Source: Chryseolinea lacunae (lineage in GTDB: Bacteria > Bacteroidota > Bacteroidia > Cytophagales > Cyclobacteriaceae). From it: DNA of 64,000 nucleotides. The notes under the pieces are model-generated. The model did not search any database and was not told where the DNA came from. It worked only from the letters and a program-made list of their open reading frames with translations. Location: NCBI RefSeq assembly GCF_016735595.1, contig NZ_JAERRB010000006.1:124001-188000 (forward strand). The letters run 5' to 3'. How positions within the stretch are numbered: the stretch's first letter is position 1; each line of letters begins with the position of its first letter. Below are positions 26,225 through 35,184 of the stretch, piece by piece. Both the position numbers and the translations under genes were made by a program.

Positions 26225-27016
26225 GGTTGTTTAGGTTAAAGTTTTGACAATACAGATCCTCGACCTTGCGAACACAAGGTTGGAGAAAGAAAAAAGCAGG
26301 GCCTGTCGCCACCCGAAACGTTGCGTGAACGTGTTTTTTAAAACACTTCAGCCGTGGATGGCGAAACGATGCTCAGATTTTTTTTTGATTTTCATCTGCA
26401 GAAGCAGCAAGTGCTCCGTGTTGTCAGATTCGCAGGTAGTAGATTTTTCTCATAGGTATAGATTTTGGGTTTAGGTCTCAGAAAACTGGTAACGGGAGAT
26501 AAACAAATCCATACCTACACCACCGCCCTGCGCTTGTTTATCGCATCGAAACTATCAGGCACAACGACACGTGAAGGGGCCGGTCTCTTAGGGTGCTAAC
26601 GTGGGGCGTACACGCAGGGCACCAAGACATAGGCTTTTCCGTGCTTTCATTTGTTTGCCCCGTCAGTTGGCGTCGAGGAGCGAAACAAATTTTTGTTTGG
26701 TCAATGAATCAGGTTGCTTATCTAATATATGGCATAATCAACACGCTATAAAGTTTTATTCCGTAAAAAATTCATCTTTCAATATCAAACGGTTGCACAA
26801 TCGGAGTCTTCATAGAGACAAAAAAGAAAATAGAACCACATCACGTAGCATGTTCAAACAGCAATCGGGAATAGCTGTGGCAACGCACAAATATTGGGAG
26901 GATGAGTTGTGCCGACGAGGCAAGTTGTCGCTGTTAATGACTGCACGAGCACAATGTCTTTTTCTGACACAACGGCATGGCTAACGCATAAAATTATCTC
27001 GCCAGTTTCCGACTAC
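26225..27016. other. 792-base region without a recognised gene
   Basis: Short open frames (plus 26244-26474, plus 26601-26984) have no plausible start or domain. The left part should hold the promoter of the TonB receptor on the minus strand. It contains a perfect palindrome at 26331-26346 and a small hairpin CCTTGcgaacaCAAGG at about 26262-26278. No riboswitch core could be matched by eye. Bases to the right look AT-richer than their surroundings. Confidence 0.5.
26331..26346. promoter_or_regulatory. Perfect palindrome upstream of the TonB receptor
   Basis: GTGTTTTTTAAAACAC: arms GTGTTTT and AAAACAC around TT. It lies 107 bases upstream of the receptor start on the minus strand and could be an operator or a weak hairpin. 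Confidence 0.3.
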
Positions 27017-27565
27017 TCACCATGTGAGATTATCGGTCACGTTCTCGTCTTTATAGTCATTAAAATCACGGACCTTTTGAAATTTCATATTCGTAATGTC
27101 CAGCGTCCAAATGGCCGAGTGGTCGGCCCAGGGGTCTATGAGAATTTCGATAATGCGCTGATCCTTTGTCCGCAGGGAATGTACCCATCGGAGTTCGGCT
27201 TGGTTTACGATCACACCCTTGCCGTTCTTCCACACGGTTATATGTTCTCCGGCGATAACCGCCCAATCGTTGTTCCTGCTAATCAAACCACACGTGGGGT
27301 CACCATAGAAATCGTCATGAAATATGTCATCTCCGCTCTGTTTGTCGATGATATAAGCGTCCTCAAAATAATGCCCGAGAAGGTATCTATCCGTTTCGTC
27401 CAGAACATTTAGATCGCTGTAGCTTTTTTTCATCCGTAGACTGTTTGGTCGCGAAGTTCGAAAAATATCCATCACAAGCGCATCTTGATGGGGGCAATCG
27501 GTCTGTTCAAAAATGTTTGATAACCCAATCATGTACTGGCCTAAACTGATCTGGTCAAAATACAT
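27017..27565 (-). CDS. Protein of unknown function, orphan
   Basis: 182 residues, cytoplasmic by appearance (no signal or membrane helix). Acidic and aromatic with beta-propeller-like strands: WAVIAGEHITVWKNGKGVIV, QRIIEILIDPWADHSAIWTL. I do not recognise the family. Its codon use is more AT-rich than that of the neighbours, and it sits alone between a 792-base gap and the divergently placed transporter at 27609, which suggests a recently acquired accessory gene. An immunity-like role is possible only by size and context. Confidence 0.5.
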   Translation of the reverse strand: MYFDQISLGQYMIGLSNIFEQTDCPHQDALVMDIFRTSRPNSLRMKKSYSDLNVLDETDRYLLGHYFEDAYIIDKQSGDDIFHDDFYGDPTCGLISRNNDWAVIAGEHITVWKNGKGVIVNQAELRWVHSLRTKDQRIIEILIDPWADHSAIWTLDITNMKFQKVRDFNDYKDENVTDNLTW

Positions 27566-27608
27566 AAAACTGAAACTGTTTTTTTTCCGTATTTATAGGA
27601 ACTTTTGA

Positions 27609-28586
27609 ATGTTTCCACACCCGCACCAAACACTCACACTAATTCATCACCCTTTAACCCCTGCACACTTGAAAAAAGATTTACTGGTTGCCTACATCGC
27701 ACTGGGAGCTATCTGCATCATCTGGGGCACGACCTACCTGGCCTTGCGTGTAGCCGTTGTTCACTTTCCTCCCTTCCTCTTTGTGGTGATCCGCCAAATG
27801 GCGGCGGGCCTGCTGTTGGGAGGTTTCATGCTGTTTGTGATGAAGGAGAAGTTTCCGTCGCGCGAACAGCTTCAGCGTCAGGCCGTGGCCGGCTTCTTCA
27901 TGATTTCGCTGGGCAACGGCCTTGTGGCCTGGGCCGAAGTGCTCATTCCCAGCGGCGTGGCCGCCATCCTCTGCTCGCTCATGCCCATGATGGTGATTCT
28001 CGTGAACCTCACGGTGAACCGCGAAGAGAAACCCACCGTGCCCATCCTTCTCGGCGTGATGGTAGGCCTGGTCGGCATTGTCATGATCTTTGGCGAACAC
28101 GTCACCGAGTTTTCGAAGCTTGAATACCAGATCGGCATCTTCGCCATCTTCGTGGGCGTGGTGGCCTGGGCTGGCGGAAGCGTGTGGTTGAAAAAACGCG
28201 GCACGGTTGGCAACCTGTTTCTCAATGCTGCACTGCAAATGTTTTTTGGCGGTGTGTGGCTTATTCCAGCATCCCTTTTGTTCGACGACCTCACGGTGGT
28301 GAACTGGTCGCCCACGCCGGTCTATTCATTGCTCTACCTCATTGTGTTCGGGTCCATTGTGGCCTATGCATGCTATTCGTATGCGCTGCGCAATCTGCCC
28401 ATGACCATTGTTTCGCTCTATGCCTATGTCAATCCCGTGGTGGCCGTCATTCTCGGGTGGCTGGTGCTGGATGAAAAACTCAATACCAAAATCGGCATTG
28501 CCATCGCCGTCACCGTGGCTGGCATCTACATTGTGAACAAGGGCTATCAACTGCGCGATTTGTGGAAAGCGCAATTCAGCCGCTAA
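27609..28586 (+). CDS. EamA-family (DMT) transporter
   Basis: 325 residues with about ten membrane helices in two EamA repeats. The first repeat reads LGAICIIWGTTYLALRVAVV, the second begins AWAGGSVWLKKR and contains PVYSLLYLIVFGSIVAYACY and YAYVNPVVAVILGWLVLDE, typical of drug/metabolite exporters at the inner membrane. The first 20 residues are unlike the family, and a TTG start at 27669 giving 305 residues (KDLLVAYIALGAI) is a good alternative. It begins a plus-strand run: the cupin starts 8 bases after its stop. Confidence 0.9.
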   Translation: MFPHPHQTLTLIHHPLTPAHLKKDLLVAYIALGAICIIWGTTYLALRVAVVHFPPFLFVVIRQMAAGLLLGGFMLFVMKEKFPSREQLQRQAVAGFFMISLGNGLVAWAEVLIPSGVAAILCSLMPMMVILVNLTVNREEKPTVPILLGVMVGLVGIVMIFGEHVTEFSKLEYQIGIFAIFVGVVAWAGGSVWLKKRGTVGNLFLNAALQMFFGGVWLIPASLLFDDLTVVNWSPTPVYSLLYLIVFGSIVAYACYSYALRNLPMTIVSLYAYVNPVVAVILGWLVLDEKLNTKIGIAIAVTVAGIYIVNKGYQLRDLWKAQFSR

Positions 28587-28594
28587 GAAAAAAA

Positions 28595-28963
28595 ATGAAC
28601 CCTATCTTCTTTCATACCACGCAATGGGATAACCTTCCCGTAACGGAACATCGCGGCACGTCGGGCGTGGCCAGGTGGCGCACGCTGCAGTTCGACACGT
28701 TTCGTGTGCGCATGGTGGAATATTCGCAAGGCTACGAAGCCGACCATTGGTGCCGGGCGGGCCATGTGCTGTTTTGCCTCGAGGGTGAAATGGAATCACA
28801 GCTTGCAGACGGCCGCAGCTTCCGTCTTGAGAAAGGCATGAGCTATCAGGTGTCCGACAATGTGAGTCTGCATCGCACCGTATCCAAAACGGGTGTGAAG
28901 CTTTTCATTGTCGATGGAAATTTTCTTAGCCATAAACCTCAGCACAACGCATGGAGAATGTGA
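28595..28963 (+). CDS. DHCW-motif cupin protein
   Basis: 122 residues from ATG 28595, after the end of the transporter. The cupin core is RVRMVEYSQGYEADHWCRAG, then HVLFCLEGEMESQLADGRSF and GMSYQVSDNVSLHRTVS. The DHWC sequence agrees with the DHCW-motif cupin family, a small beta-barrel protein with an unknown ligand. The last 13 bases overlap the acetyltransferase gene. Cytoplasmic, probably metal-binding through the histidines in DHWCRAGH and LHR. Confidence 0.75.
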   Translation: MNPIFFHTTQWDNLPVTEHRGTSGVARWRTLQFDTFRVRMVEYSQGYEADHWCRAGHVLFCLEGEMESQLADGRSFRLEKGMSYQVSDNVSLHRTVSKTGVKLFIVDGNFLSHKPQHNAWRM

Positions 28964-29418
28964 CGCTCACCATCGAAACCTACCGGCCCCAGCACCAGCC
29001 GTTCTTCGAATCGCTGAACCGGCATTGGATCGAAAAATATTTCTGGATGGAGCCCATCGACGTTTCGGTGCTGCAACACCCCGACGTGCACATCATCGCC
29101 CCCGGTGGTGAAATTTTTATGGCGACCTGCAACGGCAACGTGGTGGGCACGGCCGCGCTAAAGTTTGTGAAGCCGGGTGTTTATGAATTCACAAAAATGG
29201 CGGTAGACGAAAATTATAGAGGACTGAAAATCGGGCGGGCATTGGCCGAAGCTGCGCGCGACAAGGCTCGCGAGCGGGGTGCACACACCATCATCCTCTA
29301 TTCCAACACCGTGCTCGAAACAGCCATTGCTCTCTATCGGAAACTTGGCTTTGTGGAAGTGCCCGTTGACGGACCCTACAAACGCAGCAACATTAAAATG
29401 GAACTATCGCTGACCTGA
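28951..29418 (+). CDS. GNAT-family acetyltransferase 1
   Basis: 155 residues. Motif A of the GNAT fold is VDENYRGLKIGRALAEAA at about residues 86-103, with RGLKIG for acetyl-CoA pyrophosphate binding, preceded by VYEFTKMAV and followed by ALYRKLGFVEV. It transfers an acetyl group from acetyl-CoA to an amine of unknown identity. Its start lies inside the cupin gene and it overlaps the second acetyltransferase by one base, so translation is coupled along this run. Confidence 0.88.
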   Translation: MENVTLTIETYRPQHQPFFESLNRHWIEKYFWMEPIDVSVLQHPDVHIIAPGGEIFMATCNGNVVGTAALKFVKPGVYEFTKMAVDENYRGLKIGRALAEAARDKARERGAHTIILYSNTVLETAIALYRKLGFVEVPVDGPYKRSNIKMELSLT

Positions 29419-29942
29419 TGACCAACGCCATCACCATACGAACCGCCACCGCGCACGATGCCTCGCTGCTGGCCAGCTTAGGCTGGAAGACGTTCTACGA
29501 AACGTTTGCCCCGCTCAACCACGAGCCGGATGTGAAAATGTATGTCGACAAAAATTTCACAACCGAACAGTTAACCCTTGAGCTGAACGACGCGCTATCG
29601 GTTTTTTTCATTGCAGAGTTAGACGGCACGGCGGTGGGCTATGCAAAACTGCGCATGCATCCAAACAAAGAAGCTCCCCCGGACACCTTCAGCATCGAAT
29701 TGGAGCGCATCTATTCCGACAGCAACTATCTCGGCAAGAACGTGGGAAAAACCTTGTTGCAGACGTGTCTGGATTTCGCGAAAGCAAAAGCATACAACAC
29801 CATCTGGCTCGGCGTGTGGGAACGCAACCCCCGCGCACGCGCCTTCTATGAAAAGTGGGGATTTGAACAATATGCCTCGCACGATTTTCTGTTGGGAACC
29901 GATTTGCAAACCGACTTGCTCTACAAGAAAAAAATAACCTGA
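29418..29942 (+). CDS. GNAT-family acetyltransferase 2 (PaiA-like)
   Basis: 174 residues. IRTATAHDASLLASLGWKTF at the start, IELERIYSDSNYLGKNVGKT as strand and motif A (about residues 92-112), and GVWERNPRARAFYEKWGFEQ as the final beta-alpha-beta element. This order resembles PaiA/spermidine-type N-acetyltransferases, but the substrate is not proven. It overlaps the preceding acetyltransferase by one base (TGATG) and is followed by the OsmC gene after 4 bases. Confidence 0.88.
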   Translation: MTNAITIRTATAHDASLLASLGWKTFYETFAPLNHEPDVKMYVDKNFTTEQLTLELNDALSVFFIAELDGTAVGYAKLRMHPNKEAPPDTFSIELERIYSDSNYLGKNVGKTLLQTCLDFAKAKAYNTIWLGVWERNPRARAFYEKWGFEQYASHDFLLGTDLQTDLLYKKKIT

Positions 29943-29946
29943 CTCC

Positions 29947-30426
29947 ATGACCCATCACTACACCACCACCCTCGCGTGGACCGGCAACAAAGGCAACGGC
30001 ACGGCCGATTATAAGGGCTATGAACGCAGCCACCTCCTTTCGGCGGAAGGCAAACCCGAAATACCCGGCTCGTCCGATCCAAAATTTCGCGGCGACAAAA
30101 CACGCTACAATCCTGAAGAACTGTTGGTGGCTTCATTGTCGAGTTGCCACATGCTGTGGTATCTGCATGTGTGCGCAGTGAACGGCGTGATTGTGACAGA
30201 CTACGTAGACAACGCCGCGGGCACCATGCGCGAGAATGCCGACGGCAGTGGCGAATTTCTGGAGGTGACACTACACCCGGTGGTGACGGTGAAAGACAAA
30301 TCGATGACCGACAAAGCCAACGCCCTGCACGACGAAGCCCACGCCATGTGTTTCATTGCACGCTCGGTGAGTTTCCCCGTGCACCACATGCCCACCGCCG
30401 TGGTGGCCGCGCTCGCCAACGCGTGA
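29947..30426 (+). CDS. OsmC-family peroxiredoxin
   Basis: 159 residues. The two redox cysteines appear in ELLVASLSSCHMLWYLHVCA (about residue 66) and in EAHAMCFIARSVSFPVH (about residue 137), as in OsmC and Ohr thiol peroxidases that reduce organic hydroperoxides. The N-terminus (HYTTTLAWTGNKGNGTADYK) is the family's first strand. Cytoplasmic. It belongs to the plus-strand stress run, 4 bases after the acetyltransferase and 45 before the DinB-like gene. Confidence 0.9.
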   Translation: MTHHYTTTLAWTGNKGNGTADYKGYERSHLLSAEGKPEIPGSSDPKFRGDKTRYNPEELLVASLSSCHMLWYLHVCAVNGVIVTDYVDNAAGTMRENADGSGEFLEVTLHPVVTVKDKSMTDKANALHDEAHAMCFIARSVSFPVHHMPTAVVAALANA

Positions 30427-30471
30427 TTTGTATTTGCTGTTGAAGATCCGAGGCGTTTAAAAAAATTATCT

Positions 30472-30978
30472 ATGCAAAAATCAGACTGGCTCAAACGCAC
30501 ATTTCCCACCGGCCTGGCCGCCGGCCTGCTCCCGTTTCTACTGGAACGCCAGGAAGGCACGGCGGTGCGTATGGATGCGAAAGTGAAAGGCATATCCGAC
30601 GAATTGCTGTCGCGCAAGCTCGACAACAAATGGTCGGTGAAAGAAAACATCGCGCACCTCGCTGAGATGGATGAAGTGGCGCTGCGCAGGCTCGAACAGA
30701 TTTTGAGCAGCGCCCCCACGCTGGCCCCGGCTGTGCCGGGCTTGCAGCGCGACTACAATGTTGTACCCGTGGATGAAATCATCGCATTGTTCCGGCGCAA
30801 CCGTGCCATCAAGCTGCAACGCTTTCGTTCGCTGCGCGACGAAGACTTCCTCAAGACCAGTGTTCATCCGCGCCTCAACATCACGCTAAACCCGGTCGAT
30901 CTTGCCTTCTTCGAATCGGAACACGACGATCATCACCTTGTTCGTGTTTCGGAAATCATCAACACGCTAAATTCCTGA
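30472..30978 (+). CDS. DinB-family protein
   Basis: 168 residues with a four-helix pattern of the DinB/YfiT superfamily: LSRKLDNKWSVKENIAHLAE near residue 43, where the His in AHLAEMDE is a usual metal ligand, and FFESEHDDHHLVRVSEI at the end, with the histidines near the other ligand positions. Members are metal-dependent bacillithiol or other thiol transferases and stress proteins. It is flanked by OsmC and a PLP-dependent decarboxylase, 3 bases before the latter. Confidence 0.8.
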   Translation: MQKSDWLKRTFPTGLAAGLLPFLLERQEGTAVRMDAKVKGISDELLSRKLDNKWSVKENIAHLAEMDEVALRRLEQILSSAPTLAPAVPGLQRDYNVVPVDEIIALFRRNRAIKLQRFRSLRDEDFLKTSVHPRLNITLNPVDLAFFESEHDDHHLVRVSEIINTLNS

Positions 30979-30981
30979 ACC

Positions 30982-32391
30982 ATGCATCCTCTCTTGCAAC
31001 ACGACCGCCAAAACCTGACGGCCATACTCAACCAAACCCAGCAGCTGGCCGCACAATATTTTGCCCGGCAAGACACGCTGGCGCCCGGCCGGTTCGTTGC
31101 CGACATCGCCCTCGAACATATGCCCGACAAAGGCATGGGCGCACAGGCCGCGCTTGATTATTTTGGAAAACACTTTGCCGACAAAATGGCCAACAGTGCC
31201 GGCCCGCGCTATTTCGGTTTTGTGACCGGCGGATCAACACCCGCATCGGTTGCAGCAGACTGGCTGGTGAGTGCCTACGATCAGAATGCCTGTGGCAGCA
31301 ACGATTCCATTGCACCACAGATTGAGCGACAAACCATTCACTTCTTTAAAGAGATGTTTGGTCTTGACGATGCCTATTTTGGTTCGTTTGTGACGGGCGC
31401 CACCATTTCAAATTTCACCAGCCTGGCACAGGCTCGCCAATGGGTTGGCGAACAACACGGTCTTGACTTCAGCAACGACGGCATGGCAGGCAGCGCACCG
31501 CTGGTTGTGTTGAGTGCCACACCACATTCCAGCGTTCCAAAAGCCCTCTCTATGCTGGGCGTTGGTCGCAAGGCGATTGTGAAAGTGGACACACTACCGG
31601 AACGCGAAGCCATAGATGTGGCCGCGCTCGAACAAAAACTTGCCGCACAACAAGGCCCGTGCATCGTGGTGGCCAGCGCAGGCACCGTGAACACGGTTGA
31701 CTTCGACGACCTGGTGGCCATTGGAAAGTTGAAAACAAAATTTACGTTCTGGCTACACGTCGACGCAGCCTTTGGTGGCTTTGCGGCGTGCTCTGAAAAA
31801 TATGCAGCGCTGATGAATGGCATCAACGCCGCCGACAGCATCACCATCGACGCGCACAAGTGGTTGAATGTTCCCTACGACGCGGCCATGCAGTTCACAC
31901 GCCACAAGAGCGTGCAACTGAAAGTTTTTCAAAACAGCGCCGCCTACCTGGGCGATCCGGCCCAAAGCCCCGACTACTTTCATTACACACCCGAAAACTC
32001 GCGACGCTTCCGGGCGTTGCCGTCGTGGTTCACACTCATGGCCTATGGAAAAGAAGGTTATCGCGAACTGGTGGAACGCAACTGCGACGCGGCCCACCAT
32101 TTTGGCGAACTGTTGAAAAATTCGGAAGACTTCACCTTGCTGGCACCCGTGCGCATGAATGTGGTGTGCTTCACGCTAAAGCAGGAGGGTGTCACGGCCG
32201 ACGCGATCCAACAGTTTCTGGCCGCGGTGCGCGACGATGGCCGCGTGTTTTTTACGCCTACCGTACTGCGGGGAGTGCCCGGCATCCGCGCAGCCATTTC
32301 GAACTGGCTCACCGAACGGGCCGACCTGGAGTTGGCGCTGGAGGTATTGAAAAGCGTGGCCGACAAATTGAAAAAACCGGAATCGGTTTAG
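30982..32391 (+). CDS. PLP-dependent group II decarboxylase
   Basis: 469 residues. SITIDAHKWLNVPYD carries the PLP-binding Lys (about residue 293), preceded by HVDAAFGGF, and SFVTGATISNFTSLAQAR holds the phosphate-binding loop. This is the aromatic L-amino-acid/tyrosine/glutamate decarboxylase family of fold type I. The substrate cannot be fixed: the residues do not match glutamate decarboxylase well, and aromatic or diaminobutyrate-like substrates are possible. It closes the plus-strand run from 27.6 kb and is 145 bases upstream of ilvE. Confidence 0.88.
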   Translation: MHPLLQHDRQNLTAILNQTQQLAAQYFARQDTLAPGRFVADIALEHMPDKGMGAQAALDYFGKHFADKMANSAGPRYFGFVTGGSTPASVAADWLVSAYDQNACGSNDSIAPQIERQTIHFFKEMFGLDDAYFGSFVTGATISNFTSLAQARQWVGEQHGLDFSNDGMAGSAPLVVLSATPHSSVPKALSMLGVGRKAIVKVDTLPEREAIDVAALEQKLAAQQGPCIVVASAGTVNTVDFDDLVAIGKLKTKFTFWLHVDAAFGGFAACSEKYAALMNGINAADSITIDAHKWLNVPYDAAMQFTRHKSVQLKVFQNSAAYLGDPAQSPDYFHYTPENSRRFRALPSWFTLMAYGKEGYRELVERNCDAAHHFGELLKNSEDFTLLAPVRMNVVCFTLKQEGVTADAIQQFLAAVRDDGRVFFTPTVLRGVPGIRAAISNWLTERADLELALEVLKSVADKLKKPESV

Positions 32392-32536
32392 GGCGTTACT
32401 TAGAAACCGACATGCACAGATTACGTCCGTTTTGAACCAAAAACCGCGTTGGCAAGGCCAAAACCGACAAAATATTTACGTAGACGGAGAATATGTAAAA
32501 GATAATGATGAAATTCACTCCTTTAATACCATCGCT

Positions 32537-33616
32537 ATGACCACGCTAACCATTCCTGCTTTTGCCACGAAGCGCATTGCCAAATCACGCATCAGTGAAG
32601 TTGATTTTAACAACCTGGAGTTTGGAAAATACATTTCCGACCACATGCTCATGGTTGACTATGTAGACGGCAAATGGCAGGAGCCCACCATCCTTCCGTT
32701 CGGAGACATTCCCATGTCGCCGGCGATGCTTTCGCTGCACTATGGCCAGTCGGTGTTCGAAGGCATGAAAGCATTCAGAAACAAGAACGGCGACATCTGC
32801 ATTTTCCGTCCGCAGAAACACAGCGAGCGTCTCAACAAATCGTTGGCCCGGATGTGCATGCCCGAGATCCCCGAAGAACTGTTCACCCAAGCCCTGCACG
32901 CCATCGTGGAAACCGACGCCAACTGGATTCCCACCAGCGAAGGTGCTTCGCTCTATCTCCGTCCCGTGGTGTTTGCCTACGAGCCACGCCTGGGTGTGAA
33001 GATCGCCGACCACTTTAAATTCTTTGTATTGACAAGCCCCGCGGGCGCATACTTCAGCAAACCCACACGCCTGAAAGTGGAAGAAACGTTTGTGCGCGCA
33101 GCCGAAGGCGGAACCGGTTTTGCCAAATGCGCCGGCAACTACGGCGGCGCTTTCTATCCCACGCAAGTGGCCCGCCAGGAAGGCTTCGACCAGGTGTTGT
33201 GGACCGACGCCAAAGAACATAAATACATCGACGAAGCCGGTGTGATGAACGTGATGTTTGTGATCGGCGGCAAGCTCATCACACCCAAACTCACCACCGC
33301 GTTGCTCGAAGGTGTGACACGCGATTCTATTTTGAAACTGGCGCCTTCGCTGGGCATCACCGTAGAAGAACGTCGCGTGAGTGTGGCCGAAATCGAAGAG
33401 GCTTTCAAAAACGGAACGCTCACCGAAGCCTTTGGGGCAGGTACCGCGGCCGTTGTGTCGCCCATCGCCGCCATCAACATTCACGGCACCGACTACAACG
33501 TGCCGGCCGTGACGCCCGACAGCTTCCAGCAACGCGTCAAAGAAAAGCTGAACAACATCCGCCTTGGTTTCGAGGCCGACGTGTTTGGCTGGAACTATAT
33601 CATTCCTGCACGTTAA
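32537..33616 (+). CDS. ilvE: Branched-chain amino acid aminotransferase
   Basis: 359 residues from ATG 32537, since the 35 residues before it are not typical. Fold-type IV PLP enzyme: SLHYGQSVFEGMKAFRNKNG, RMCMPEIP, then KCAGNYGGAFYPTQVARQEG and TDAKEHKYIDEAGVMNVMFV near the PLP Lys and substrate pocket. The length and pattern are type II BCAT (human BCAT-like). It makes valine, isoleucine and leucine from the keto acids, so it fits with the leu operon 3.7 kb downstream, although the two are not co-transcribed. A strong terminator follows. Confidence 0.93.
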   Translation: MTTLTIPAFATKRIAKSRISEVDFNNLEFGKYISDHMLMVDYVDGKWQEPTILPFGDIPMSPAMLSLHYGQSVFEGMKAFRNKNGDICIFRPQKHSERLNKSLARMCMPEIPEELFTQALHAIVETDANWIPTSEGASLYLRPVVFAYEPRLGVKIADHFKFFVLTSPAGAYFSKPTRLKVEETFVRAAEGGTGFAKCAGNYGGAFYPTQVARQEGFDQVLWTDAKEHKYIDEAGVMNVMFVIGGKLITPKLTTALLEGVTRDSILKLAPSLGITVEERRVSVAEIEEAFKNGTLTEAFGAGTAAVVSPIAAINIHGTDYNVPAVTPDSFQQRVKEKLNNIRLGFEADVFGWNYIIPAR

Positions 33617-33623
33617 TGCACTA

Positions 33624-33660
33624 TCCTCCTGCTACCCACCGGCAGCAGGAGGAATTTTTA
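33624..33660 (+). terminator. Intrinsic terminator of ilvE
   Basis: Perfect 10-base stem TCCTCCTGCT (33624-33633) / AGCAGGAGGA (33644-33653) with a ten-base loop, then ATTTTTA. It begins 8 bases after the stop codon. Confidence 0.9.
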
Positions 33661-33676
33661 TTGCCCAATAACCTAT

Positions 33677-33716
33677 TGTATATATCGCAACACCGCTGTA
33701 TATATCGCAACACCGC
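33677..33716 (+). repeat. Perfect 20-base tandem duplication upstream of the dehydrogenase operon
   Basis: TGTATATATCGCAACACCGC occurs twice without spacing, ending 39 bases before the ATG at 33756. The TATATATCG core equals one arm of the ModE-like palindrome at 1561-1586. The 20-base period puts both copies on one DNA face, as for a regulator site. Confidence 0.75.
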
Positions 33717-33755
33717 GTTTCAAAGCACGGCTTGCATCACTATTTCTAATTTTTT

Positions 33756-34760
33756 ATGAGAGCAGTTTTCTTCAAAGGCAAAGACCATCCGTTGGTGGTG
33801 CAAAACATCAAAAAATTCAGACCCGTGAAAGACCAGGTGCTGGTGCGCCTGCAGCACGCCGCGCTGAACCACCTCGACATCTGGGTGTGGCGCGAAAAGG
33901 ATAGTCTCTCGCCCGAAGGGAACATTCTGGGTTCGGATGGCTGCGGTGTCATCGAAGAAGTGGGCGAAGATGTGGACCCGTTGTTCATCGGCATGGAGGT
34001 GATCATCAACCCTGCCCTCGATTGGGGAGAGAATCCCATTGTGCAAGGCAACTCGTTTCGCATTCTGGGCTATCCCGACAACGGAACGTTTAGCGACTAC
34101 ATCGTGATCTCCAAAAAATATATTTTCGAAAAGCCCGAGCACCTCACATCGGCCGAGTCTGCAGCCGTGCCGTTGGCGGCGCTCACGGCCTATCGCGCGC
34201 TCTTTTCGAAAGCACGCCTGCGCAGCAAAGAGAAAGTGCTCATCACCGGCATTGGTGGTGGCGCGGCGTTGTGGGTGTTGCAGTTGGCGGTGGGCTATCA
34301 GGGTCGCGTGTATGTAACGTCCAGCTCGCCCGAAAAAATTGCAAAGGCAAAACAGCTCGGTGCACTGGGCGGCTTCAACTATAACGATCCGGACTGGGTG
34401 CAGCAGGCGCTTAAGGAAAGTGGCGGGGGCTTCGACATCATCATCGACAGTGCAGGCGGAAACCAGTTTTCGAAACTCATCGAACTGGCCATGCCCGGTG
34501 GTCGCATCGTGAACTTCGGACGCACCAACGGCAACATCACCGACATCGCCACCCGACTGCTGTACTCCAAACAGATTTCCATTCATGGTTCCATGATGGG
34601 CACACGCGACGAATTTTTGTCGATGCTCGATTTCCTGGAGAGCCGGAACATCAAGCCCGTCATCGACAAAACATTTCCCCTCGAACAGGCAGAAGAAGCC
34701 ATGCGCTACATGGAAGAGGGCCATCAGTTCGGAAAAATTATTTTGCAAATCAGTAAATAA
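33756..34760 (+). CDS. Zinc-binding-type alcohol dehydrogenase / quinone oxidoreductase
   Basis: 334 residues, medium-chain dehydrogenase superfamily. Start: MRAVFFKGKDHPLVVQNI; catalytic-domain motif LNHLDIWVWREKD, then EGNILGSDGCGVIEEVGED; NAD(P) fold KVLITGIGGGAALWVLQLAV (about residues 160-180); and IIIDSAGGNQFSKLIELAMP. It lacks the full set of catalytic Zn cysteines, so it is nearer quinone oxidoreductases. Cytoplasmic NADPH-dependent reductase. It heads a plus-strand operon with GNAT, PPOX and VOC genes (gaps of 5, 5 and 28 bases). Confidence 0.88.
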   Translation: MRAVFFKGKDHPLVVQNIKKFRPVKDQVLVRLQHAALNHLDIWVWREKDSLSPEGNILGSDGCGVIEEVGEDVDPLFIGMEVIINPALDWGENPIVQGNSFRILGYPDNGTFSDYIVISKKYIFEKPEHLTSAESAAVPLAALTAYRALFSKARLRSKEKVLITGIGGGAALWVLQLAVGYQGRVYVTSSSPEKIAKAKQLGALGGFNYNDPDWVQQALKESGGGFDIIIDSAGGNQFSKLIELAMPGGRIVNFGRTNGNITDIATRLLYSKQISIHGSMMGTRDEFLSMLDFLESRNIKPVIDKTFPLEQAEEAMRYMEEGHQFGKIILQISK

Positions 34761-34765
34761 AAAAA

Positions 34766-35179
34766 ATGGCAGCTCCCCAGATACTCTATCGCAGCGATGT
34801 GAAACTCACCGTCGAGGCGTTCACAGATTTGTTGAAACGTTCCACGTTGGCAGCACGGCGGCCGGTCAACAACCCGCAGGCCATTCAAAGCATGCTCGAC
34901 CACGGCAACGTGCTGGTGACCGCGTGGGATGGCGAAACGCTGGTGGGAATTTCGAGAGCACTCAGCGACTTTTCGTTTTGCTGCTATCTGTCAGACCTTG
35001 CCGTTGACGAAGCCTATCAAAAGCAAGGCATCGGCAAACAACTGATTGAAGAAACGCACAAAGTTTCCGGCGAACAAACCATGCTGTTGTTGCTGGCCGC
35101 ACCGGCTGCGCAGGAATATTATCCGAAAATCGGCATGAAACGCTTCGAGCATTGTTTTTTCATTCCCCGTAAATCATAA
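34766..35179 (+). CDS. GNAT-family acetyltransferase 3
   Basis: 137 residues. Motif A reads LAVDEAYQKQGIGKQLIEET, with the Q/KxGIG acetyl-CoA loop; preceding strand FCCYLSDLAV; C-terminal YYPKIGMKRFEHCF. Typical small single-domain N-acetyltransferase. The acceptor is unknown. It begins 5 bases after the dehydrogenase and ends 5 before the PPOX-like gene. Confidence 0.86.
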   Translation: MAAPQILYRSDVKLTVEAFTDLLKRSTLAARRPVNNPQAIQSMLDHGNVLVTAWDGETLVGISRALSDFSFCCYLSDLAVDEAYQKQGIGKQLIEETHKVSGEQTMLLLLAAPAAQEYYPKIGMKRFEHCFFIPRKS

Positions 35180-35184
35180 TCACC

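Noticed and set aside
26225-26600. Riboswitch (TPP or cobalamin) before the TonB receptor
   Set aside because: CTGAGA-like and GAACCTGA-like pieces could not be assembled into a TPP core, and no cobalamin box was seen.
33720-34748. 342-codon minus-strand frame across the alcohol dehydrogenase
   Set aside because: Antisense shadow of a clearly recognisable MDR enzyme.
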